Shown piece by piece: positions 55,839-64,000 of a DNA stretch of 64,000 nt. The stretch comes from Pilatotrama ljubarskyi (taxonomy: Eukaryota > Basidiomycota > Agaricomycetes > Polyporales > Polyporaceae), in the NCBI GenBank assembly GCA_022385805.1, contig MU277757.1, forward strand, positions 36,179-100,178, read 5' to 3'. Position 1 is the first letter of the stretch; each line of letters opens with the position of its first letter. Both the position numbers and the translations under genes were made by a program. The notes under the pieces are model-generated. The model saw nothing but the letters and a program-made list of their open reading frames with translations, was not told the origin of the DNA and did not search any database.

Positions 55839-58098
55839 TTATACTGCCGCCTTCGTCTTGCCAGTCGTCTTGCTGAACAGCTTCGCCTTCTCGAGCGCGT
55901 TGTAACCTAAGGCGGTGATTAGCATCTTCAGGAGAGCGGAACAGTATATCACACGTACTGTTCTTGACGAGGAGGTTCTTGTAGTCGACGATCGTGATGT
56001 CCTCCTTGGTCAAGTTCTTGATCTTGCGATCCTTGACCTCCCACAGCTCCTCGGCGACTTGCGAGATGAGACCTGTAGATGCATGTGTCAGCAGGTGCAC
56101 CCGTCGCAGAAGGCTCGCGAAACTTACGGAAGTCGTGCGAGACGATGACGACACCACCGGCGTACTCCTTGATCGCCCGTGCGAGCGCATCAATGGAGGC
56201 CATGTCCAAGTGGTTAGTCGGCTCATCGAGCAAGAGGATGTGTGGGTGCTCCATCGCCAGCTGCGCGAACACGACGCGGTTCCGGAGACCGTCCGAGAGC
56301 TGCTTGATGGGCGAGGTCTGGTGCGCACCGGTGAGACCGAAGCGGCCGAGCTGCGCGCGCCACGCCTGGATATCCTTATCGGGATACTTCTGGGAGTAAA
56401 GGGACTGGAGGTGCTCGATCGGCGACTTGTCGTAGGGGAGCTGGTCGGCGGAGTGCTGCGAGTACTTGGCGAGCTTGAGGCCGACATGGCGCGAGATGGT
56501 GCCTTCGCATGGCTGGAGCGACCCCATGATGAGGTTGAGCAGCGTCGACTTGCCAGTACCGTTCTGGCCGACGATGGCGATACGCGAGTCCATGCTGGCA
56601 ACAGAGTCAGTATTTGGCAGAAAGAGAGAATCGAGGAAGCGACGTACTCGATACCAAAGGAGAGGTTTTGGTAGAGGTAGTCTTCCTTCTTCCCTGAGTA
56701 GGAGAAGGCGACGTCGTTGAAGGCGAGAATAGGCGGCGGGAGCTTCGCGACGTCCTCGAAGTTGAAGCGAAGCGGCTTGGGCTGCTCGATCTTCTCGATG
56801 AGGCCGGCGGCCTCCATCTTGTCGATGATCTTTTGCTTCGACTTGGCCTGCTTCACGAGGTTGGCGTAGGTACCGGCCGAAGCGATGAACCTGGGAACGA
56901 GAAGGTGAGCACCGCGAAAATGAGAGGGTGTGCGAAGGGAAGGACGCACTTCTTGATGTGGGCGATTTCCTCCTGCTGCTTGTGGTACGCCTTCATCTGG
57001 TTGATCTCGTTCTCGGTCTTTGTGCGGACGTAGGTCGAGTAGTTACCACCGTAGTAGACGAGCTTCTTCTTGGGCGTGAGGTCCATGATGTTCGTGCAGA
57101 CGCTGTCCATGAAGTCCTGCGAGTGCGAGGTGATGACGAGGATGTGGTTGTACATGGAAAGGTAGGCCTCCAACCAGACGACGGCCTCGAGATCCAAATG
57201 GTTCGTTGGCTCGTCGAGAAGCAGCAGGTGGGGCTTGACGAAGAGCGCGCGGGCAAGCGCGACACGCATCCGCCAACCACCGGACATGTCCTTCGTGGGC
57301 TTACGCATCATCTGTTGGGAGAAACCGAGACCATGGAGGATGGAGCCCGCCTTTGCCTCGAAGGTGGACGGGTCCATCTCCTCGAGCTCCTCATAGAGGT
57401 GGTCGAGCGCGACCTCGTCGATGTCATCTGCGACGGAGAGGTCCTCGATGCGCTGCTCGAGCTTGGCGACCTTTTCTCTTGCGGAGGCGACGATGTAGTC
57501 GATGGCGTTCACCTCTGAGGGCTCGGCCTCGCCGCGGACGAGGTAGATATCGATGTGCTCGGGGATGGGAATGTCGCGCTCCGCGATCGATTGCAGGAAT
57601 GTCGACTGCGATGCTGAGTAAGTACAGGATTCGTGTGCGGAGCGTCGGGCGAACGCACCTTGCCGGAACCGTTCTCGCCGAGAAGACCATATCGCTGGCC
57701 GTAGTTGAGCGAGACTTCCGCGCCCTCGATCAATAACCGGCCGTGGAAGGAGAGAGTGTACGAGTCGATCTTGATGTCCCGGCCCTTTGGATCGGACACG
57801 AGCACACCGGCCGCACTCCTGCAGGGTCGCGCGATGTGAGCGTTCTGCACACGCGCAGAGTAGGCATCAAACAACACACTCACCGGTCGGTGGCAATTTG
57901 GAGCTTGGCCATCGCGGAGAGGTCCTCCTGGCTGGTCGCGGCGGAGACGCTGGTGAGCGGGGTGTTGGTCGAGCCGTTGACGGAGCCGGAGGGGGTGGAG
58001 GTGCCGGTGGTGGTGGAGGCGTCGGTGCCCTTGCCCTTGGCGGCCTGCTTTGCGGCCTTTTCGGCGAGACGCTTCTGCTTGGACGCGGAGGGTGCCAT
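55839..58098 (-). CDS. ARB1: ABCF-type ATPase ARB1 (ABCF2-like)
   Basis: A soluble twin ABC ATPase with no membrane domain. Yeast Arb1 works in 40S and 60S ribosome biogenesis and shuttles between nucleus and cytoplasm. The N-terminus (MAPSASKQKRLAEKAAKQAA) is basic, as in ABCF2. ATPase domain one has SLNYGQRYGLLGENGSGK joined by an intron to STFLQSIAE (Walker A), the signature MSGGWRMRVALARALF, and Walker B LLLLDEPTNHLDLEAVVWLE. The ABCF linker follows (YYGGNYSTYVRTKTENEINQ, AYHKQQEEIAHIKKFIA). Domain two has IAIVGQNGTGKSTLLNLI (Walker A), QLSDGLRNRVVFAQLA (signature with Asp in place of the second Gly), and LLLLDEPTNHLDMASIDALA. The last intron joins LLVKNS to YNALEKAKLFSKTTGKTKAA and the stop at 55839. 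All catalytic motifs are intact and the length is near 630 residues. Confidence 0.95.
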
Positions 58099-58973
58099 GG
58101 TGTGCTTCGGGGATGTGCTGGAGGATGCGGGGGATGTGGAGGACGTCGAGGACGAGGAGGAAGAGGACGAGGGCGAGGGCGAGGAGGATGAGCGAATCGA
58201 TTGGCGGTGGCGCGCGCTTTCTCAAATTTCCGCTTAGATGAGCCACCGCATCCCAAAAAAGGCAACTCTCCAAGTTCGCCCGCTGGCCTCTCACGCGCGC
58301 CGAGCACATAATGGCAGGGTGCAGACAGGCACATGTGCCCGGGTCTATTAGTCGGCTCTTCCAAGAAGCACACACAACAAACAACACGCGAATGCAGATG
58401 CAGGCTATATACATCCGAGCGACAGCGGCAGCAGAGGCGAGACGGGACGGAACAATACGACAAGTGGTATGTACGCAAGATGCAGGCTAGATCCTATACT
58501 ACGACGGAGCTGACTATGATATGCGAGGCGAACGGAGCTAGTAGGTAATATGTGCGACGGTGTACGGCTATGTGCGAGAGGCTTGTGTACAATGAACGGG
58601 AATAAATATCCTGCCGCGGCGGGCACCCAGCCCCTCGAATCCGGAGCATGGCGTGCGAGACGGTAGTATGGTACCGTAAGGAGAGCGGCGATATGCGATA
58701 GGGGATCTGTAAGTAGACAATACTGCGGTAGAGTACTATTTGCGATGCGCGGACAGCAGATAGCGGCGAGGAGCATGTGCATCAAACGGAGCAAGCTAAC
58801 AGCGGAGGAAACATCGAAGACTCGCAAAAAATAGAATAGGAACCGATGGGAAACCCCAGCATGAAGGACTCGAGAAGAGCACCGCGCGCAGGCACCTCGC
58901 GACGCCCACAACCCCTGATGAGGCCAGAGCCGCGCCCGGCGCGACGGGCGGGCCCCAACAGCAACGCCCACGC
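58099..58973. other. Intergenic between the Nrg1-like gene and ARB1
   Basis: Both flanking genes run leftward. This stretch holds the ARB1 promoter and the long 3' UTR region of the zinc-finger gene. No gene is seen. Confidence 0.45.
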
Positions 58974-61245
58974 TCACTGGACGAGCCCGCCGCGCCCGCG
59001 GTAGTCGTCCGCCGTACCGCGCCACGTCGCATGACCTGCGTGCGAGTGCGAATGTGCCTGCCCACCGCCGAGGACCGCGCCCGTTTGGATATACTGGTGG
59101 CTCGCGTGGCTCGCCATGATGCGCTGCGGCTGCGGCTGATGCAGCTCGAGGTACTGCTGCTGCTCCGCGGCCGCCTCCACGGAATCCGGGGACGGCTCCC
59201 GGTGTTCGTGCCCGTGTTCGTGCCCGTGGGTATGTCCGTGCGGCTGCGGCGCCACGGCGTGCTGCTGGTGCTGGTGCTGCTGGTAGTAGTAGGCCGAGGA
59301 GTTGCTGCCGTGGACGTTCCCACCGTCGTGCATGTGCGCCTGCGCTAGGGTAGAAGCTGACCCCGATCCGGCAGTTGTATAGGACGAAGAGGCCTGCGCG
59401 TACGATGGAGAATGCGCGTGCGGCGGCGGGTAGGTGAAGGCGTGCCCGGAGCTTCGACTCACGCTCGCGAGGGACTGCATGGGCGGCTGCGCCTGAGCCT
59501 GCGGCGTAGACGTGTAGCGCACGCTCTGGCTCGTTGCGCCGGCATCGCGGCGGACGACGCGTGAGTCTTGGATGGGGGCGAGGACGGGCGGCGGAGAGGC
59601 GCGTCGTGCAGCGGCGGAGGAGGCGGAGGAGTAGGCCGGCGTCTGGGCGTAGTTGAAGTGCGTATGGAGCATCGACTGCGATTGTGAGTCGCGCGCGTGG
59701 GCCGGGGAGAGGCTGGGCAGCGTGCGATCGTAGGCTTGCGGGTGAGCCTGTGTCGTCGGCGGAGGATGGGAGTACCCGGCCGAGGCGAGGGAGTTGGACT
59801 CGTACGAATTGTAGCTGGCGACCATGCCGGACGGCAGCTGGGGCGTCGACGCGACGGGGCTTACGGAGCTGGGAGGCGATTCGGCGTAGCTCCCCACGGA
59901 AGACGTGCCGTAACCGTAACCTGGCGTGGGCGGGTGGCTGACCACGGGGGACGCCGAATTTGTCGAGGTGGGGGAGTGCTGGCGGATCGGGTTGGAGATG
60001 TGAGCGATCGAGTGCCGGTGAGAGCTCTGCTGGGATTGGAGGAGAGGGGTGGGGCTGGCGGCGAGGGCGCTGTTGGGCTGACGCGGCTGATAGTGGCTCG
60101 GAAAGTACGAGACGGTGTTCTGTTGCTGGGAGATGGGGTAGTTGCCGCGGTGGGTGGTGGTGTGGTAAGCTTCGACCGGAGACGCGGGCTCAGGGTAGGG
60201 GGCATTGAGGACGGGAGACGCGGGGGAATAGCGGTCCGAATCGCTGGTGGGGTAGGACGGGTGGTGAGCGGGGTACGACCAGCGTGGATCGTCGCCGGCC
60301 CGAGGAAAGGACGAGGAAGTGCGGCCGTCCTGGGAAGACGGGTACGACTGGTCCTCGTAAGCGTACGAGGAAGTCGGCAGGGATGGGTAAGAGGCGGGAG
60401 GTTGGGAGAGGCGTGATGATCTATCGGGGCCGCGCGCGGGGAGGGAATGGTGGGAATAGACGGGCGCTGACGGCGGCGGTAGGGTGGGATAGGCGGGTGC
60501 GAGGGGCGGGGGCGTGTCCGGGGGCTCCGGAATGGCTGAGGTGGGCGCCGGCGGGGGAGCGGTCAAGGACTGGTAAGCGGAGGTGAGCGGCGGGGGCTCG
60601 ATGGGAGGAGAGGGAGCGGGCGGGGGAGGGGAGGGGGAGATGGGGTCTGCGGGAGAATTCTTTGAGCGCCTGCGGGAGGAGCGCGGGCGGTCTGTGGTCG
60701 TGACGCGGCTCATGGCAGCACGGGTGGCCGAGCCAGAGCTCCTGCGGGAGCCTGGGGAGAGGTGGATGCGATAACTGGAGGGTCAATAGTGAGCTTGACG
60801 GATCGCAGTAGCGGTCTGTGAGGACGGGGACAGTGTAGGGTAGCGCGTCTCCGTGCGGGCAGGGTCGCGCCGCAGGGAGAGGCGCTAGGCAGACAAAATG
60901 ACAGGGCAACGGGGAAATGCCGGAGGGCGGGGGCAATAGGGAATGGAGGGAGGAGAAAAGTACTGACTGCTGCTGGAGGTTGTCCTGGCGGGAGCATCTT
61001 GTCTCGCAGCCCGGGAAGGGACACTTGTGGTTGCGCTCGCCGGTGTGGATGCGGGTGTGTCTAGAGAGATGGCCGGAGGTGGTGAAGGCGCGGGAGCATA
61101 TCTGGCAGACGTGTTTCTTCTTTGGTAGCGGCGGGGGGAGGTCTGGCAGGTCGTGAATCGGCGAGGGGGAGTCGTGGGCGGCCTGGGAGGGATGGAGGTG
61201 GTTGTTTGGGCTGTGGTTCGGGCTGGAGGAGAGGGAGTGGGGCAT
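58974..61245 (-). CDS. C2H2 zinc-finger transcription factor, Nrg1-like
   Basis: Starts at ATG 61245 (MPHSLSSSPNHSPNNHLHPS). Two adjacent C2H2 fingers follow at about residues 45-100. They read CQICSRAFTTSGHLSRH, linker TRIHTGERNHK, then CPFPGCETRCSRQDNLQQH. The second finger is completed after an intron of about 190 bases by YRIHLSPGSRR. The FTTSGHLxRH..RIHTGE..CPFPGC..RCSRQDNLQQHYRIH pattern is that of the Nrg1/Nrg2 repressor group, which controls glucose repression, filamentation and stress responses in yeasts. The remaining ~580 residues form a disordered Pro/Ser/Tyr/Gln-rich region (PPPPAPSPPIEPPPLTS near its start) with a His-rich stretch (HGHTHGHEHGHEHREPSPD) near the C-terminus. The disordered part probably carries repression or activation function. 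The DNA target would be a GC-rich stress-element-like site by analogy. Orthology to Nrg1 is not proven. Confidence 0.85.
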
Positions 61246-62209
61246 GGCTGGTCGGGTAGGACGCGAGGAGGTTCAGGGCAGCGCAGGTGACGGGGAGGCG
61301 GGCGAGAGAGAGCGAGAGAGATTGCGAGTTTACGAGGAGCGACGGGGACGAGCGGCGGGCGACATGGAGTGGGACGAAGAGAGGGAGGAACGAGAGAGTC
61401 GGGAGGAGACGATATGTTTTCAGGACGAGGACACTCGCAGAAGCTCCCAAAGCCAGCGCCCGCCCGCCCGCCCGGCACGCACCTGCCAGATCGGGAACGG
61501 CAGATCAGGCTCAGGGCAGACTCAATCTAGGCGCCCGTCTCCCGCCGGCTGCCCCGCCTCCCTCGTCCCCATCGGCCGTCGACGTCGACGTCGTCCGCGT
61601 TTGCGTCGTGCACGACGGCGGAGGGCGCTCTGGGGGCGGGCTCGGAGGGCGGGGAGGGGACGAGCGGTCTGAGCGATCTTCGGCCATCGACGACTGCCCA
61701 CGTTTCGCGCGCTGATTGCACTCGCATCCTCGCCCCTCGCGTTCTGTGCACGTAGCCGACAATAATGCTCGCTGGACCCTGCCTCTGCGCACACCGTTCG
61801 GACCTGGTCCGGGCTCTGCGCTGCAGTAGCCGTCCCCGTGTCCCCTCGTGCTACCACACACTCGCACAACGTGACAGCCAGCTTTCAGTCTTCCTAACCC
61901 TAACCCAGGTACGCTCCCTCCTCCCTTGCTCCGCTAATCAGCCTTTGCTTCACCTCCCGCAGTCCCAGCTCCAGCTCCGTTCCCCGACGATCTCCGCCAT
62001 CCCGCCGCACCCGACCCTCCGCCTCTGCCCGCCTCACACCCGCAGTGCGCGTCCCATCTCCCCCCTCCTTCCCCACCGCCGGCCCCCTCGCGACCGTCCC
62101 CGGCGATCCACCTCACCCATCATTCCTCTCTCCGCTCCTATTCGTGCTAACTCCGGACCCCGTCGTCCTGCGCACATCTCAGCACCCCGCTCTCAACCAC
62201 GCGCCGCTG
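61246..62209. other. Divergent promoter region with a spliced 5' UTR
   Basis: This CT- and GC-rich stretch lies between the leftward zinc-finger gene and a rightward gene start. A clear intron (61909-61962, GTACGCTCC to CCCGCAG) lies in apparent 5' UTR. The telomere-like CCTAACCCTAACCCA at 61893-61907 immediately precedes the donor. Confidence 0.4.
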
Positions 62210-62278
62210 ATGTCAACCCGCAGTGCCCCGCGATTCTCCGACGCGTCCTCAGCGCCGGTCATCCTTGAAGACGTTGTC
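62210..62278 (+). pseudogene. Orphan first exon of a gene with no recognisable body
   Basis: ATG 62210 opens a 23-codon exon (MSTRSAPRFSDASSAPVILE) ending at a strong donor GTACGT at 62279. It is preceded by the UTR intron at 61909-61962. Beyond the donor no exon continues it convincingly before low-content sequence begins near 62600. The gene body may have been lost by rearrangement, or its exons may be too short to see. Confidence 0.25.
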
Positions 62279-64000
62279 GTACGTACTCATGGTTCCAGAC
62301 CTGCGCCCCCCTCGTTTGCCAGCCACGGAGTCTTCCGGAGCTCTCGCCCATCTCTCGTCAAGCTGCGCATCTGAGCGCGCCCCCTCGCCGGTATCGGTCC
62401 CGTCGGCATCTCCGGCGCCGTTCTTTGCAGACACGCAATGTGCCGTCACTCCCGTCGGGATTCGCGTGCGCACTTGCGGATGCGGTGCTACATCTGCGCA
62501 CGCTCGCTCGTACCCTGCCACACGACGTGCCGCGCCAGCGTAGCTCGCCCCCGGCCTCCTTTGTTGTAGTGCGCGACCGAACATGTCACCGTTGTCGGCG
62601 ACTCGGGGGACAAGTCATCAGCAAAGCACACGCGGTCCCTGGGACTTGCTCAGGACCCCTGGGATGCCTGGCCGTTTCTAGGGAGCCTCATAATCGTCGA
62701 CTTGTCTGAGCGCGAAATCACACAGCTCTGTCCAGGCACTCCCCAGCGCGGCGAAGCTCTCCAGGCGAAGGCTCTTAATCCGAGGGAATGTCATCATGTA
62801 AAATGAACATATTTTCGGGCTGGTCCAGCGCGCGGCAGCAGCTTTCCAGCACGCCAAGCGTGTCAGCTCAGCAGCTACCCACCAGACGCCGCACAAGCAC
62901 AGATCTTGCAGCTTTCTATTCCATAGGCATGTCAAAGGATAGTTTTTCATGCACGCGAGTTCACCTTACCGCCAACCCATGGAATACCCAGACATTGTGT
63001 CAGCCTGCCCAGTGGTGAGTAGGGCTCCGCATCGTACGGATACGCTGACGGCATAATTCACACGGTACGATACACCCCGGACGGCTCAGAGGCCGGGTGG
63101 ATGGGCGTCAAATTGTACGCCGCACCGCCGTAGTCGTATTACAGCTGTAAATGACGCATACGGGCATCGTATCCGGAACTGGGGCAGACGCCAATGGAGG
63201 ACCAGTAGTGGACCGTTGTAAGTGGAGACTTATAGGTTATTCCCAGTGAGATCTCCCGGACTGGAGCAATCGTAACTCATGTAGAATGATTTATGTGAAA
63301 TAGCTTCAATGTAGTCGACGTTGTAGTCAGTCCTGTAAGTATTTCAAGCAATGCGGTTTACACCGTTAGGCGCTTACAGTAATCAGCAGATGCGCCAGGG
63401 TGTGGCGCCAAAATTCGCGCAAGTTGGAAGTGTACAAGCCACGAGTGTATCACTCATGTGGGGCGGTTCAAACTGCTTGGAAATATACCCTAGTGTCAGA
63501 TTCAACTGGACCCAGTAGTCCGCCAGGGGTCACATTCCACTTCGCTTCAGTAGGGACCATTAGCAACAGCGGCGCCAATGTGTGATATTGTGGCACACAA
63601 ACCACCCAAGAGGTCTGCAGGTGAGAGGGCAATACATGCACCTATCTATATAATCCGAGAAAGATGCGCATCTTTCCAGCTACGAGCCATAAACGAGGCC
63701 ACAGCTCAGAAAGTTCTAAGGCAATGTTCTCGTTTACGGAGTGTTTCAGAAACTAGACGACGAGGGCTTTTCAATGAGCCTATTTGGGTGGCTGTGCAGC
63801 AAGCGGTTGGGGAGCAATGGCCTAAATAAGGCATAAACGAGGATTTTATGGCATAAACGAGGATAGACGAGGCCATAGCTCAGGCAGTTCTAAGGCAATG
63901 TTCTCGTTTTTGGGGTGTTTCAGAAACTAGGGTTATGAGCCAATCGTGCCATCGTTGGGTTGAAAATAGACCCTAAACCTAACCCTACGCTCGGTTACTA
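62279..64000. other. Low-content right edge of the window
   Basis: No supported gene. A minus-strand frame at 62678-62950 has a faintly F-box/LRR-like end (FPRIKSLRLESFAALGSAW) but lacks a partner exon. The last 350 bases hold repeats. Confidence 0.4.
63694..63930 (+). repeat. 63-base direct repeat
   Basis: 63694-63756 and 63868-63930 align over 63 bases, starting CGAGGCCA(C/T)AGCTCAG and ending GTGTTTCAGAAACTAG, with a handful of substitutions. The copies are 174 bases apart start to start. A 14-base unit GGCATAAACGAGGA occurs twice between them at a 20-base period (63830 and 63850). The unit may be part of a larger dispersed or subterminal repeat extending past the window. Confidence 0.7.

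Noticed and set aside
61893..61907. Telomere-like CCCTAA units
   Set aside because: Only two units here and two imperfect ones near 63972; too few for a telomere or an interstitial telomeric array.
62678..62950. F-box/LRR-like remnant on the minus strand
   Set aside because: Only about 20 residues resemble an LRR end; too little to support a gene or pseudogene call.
1..64000. CRISPR arrays, bacterial operons, rRNA genes or retroelement polymerases
   Set aside because: No regular spaced repeats, no rRNA sequence and no reverse transcriptase or integrase motif was seen on either strand.

Overview
The window comes from a basidiomycete fungus, an agaricomycete and most likely a wood-decay polypore type. 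Genes are dense with roughly 50-60 base introns of the GT..AG kind. There is a fungal-type CBM1 cellulose-binding tail, a Plavaka-type DNA transposon known from Agaricomycetes, F-box and DUF6699-type proteins typical of this class, and an intron-containing tRNA-Lys. There is no bacterial signal: no operons or Shine-Dalgarno sites, no CRISPR, and no prophage.

Layout. 0-5.5 kb: truncated succinate-semialdehyde dehydrogenase, tRNA-Lys(CUU), an MDR-type reductase and a DUF6699-type protein. 5.5-9.4 kb: a gene-poor stretch. 9.4-18.5 kb: fast-evolving accessory genes (a coiled-coil/acidic unknown protein, an F-box protein, a low-complexity Ser/Pro protein, a frameshifted pseudogene with a C-terminal membrane segment, and a small HicA-like-domain gene). 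21.0-25.0 kb: a Plavaka transposase whose exons all join in frame. 27.3-29.0 kb: a single-pass membrane protein. 29.9-47.7 kb: four arrestin-like paralogues. One is inverted and frameshifted, three are in tandem, and they are separated by an SDR oxidoreductase, ribosomal protein L10a, a secreted two-WSC protein and a class I histone deacetylase. 49.3-51.6 kb: a secreted DUF1996-WSC-CBM1 protein with unusually small exons. 51.9-61.2 kb: protein phosphatase 4 catalytic subunit, a degenerate HNH-nuclease-like gene, the ABCF ATPase ARB1, and an Nrg1-like two-finger transcription factor. 61.3-64 kb: a divergent promoter region with an orphan 5' gene end, then low-content sequence with a 63-base direct repeat at the edge.

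How the parts relate. Housekeeping genes (SSADH, RPL10A, HOS2-type HDAC, PP4, ARB1) form conserved islands. Between them lie lineage-specific genes that duplicate, break and move. The most informative structure is the arrestin-like cluster. A block of about 54 bases lies 408-418 bases upstream of three of the four copies, and further copies lie downstream of the first and last, which records an inverted duplication and probably a lost fifth member. I found no evidence for a wholly new multi-gene system. The best leads are the arrestin cluster with its shared upstream block, the microexon-rich DUF1996-WSC-CBM1 gene, the stand-alone HicA-like gene, and the apparently intact Plavaka element.
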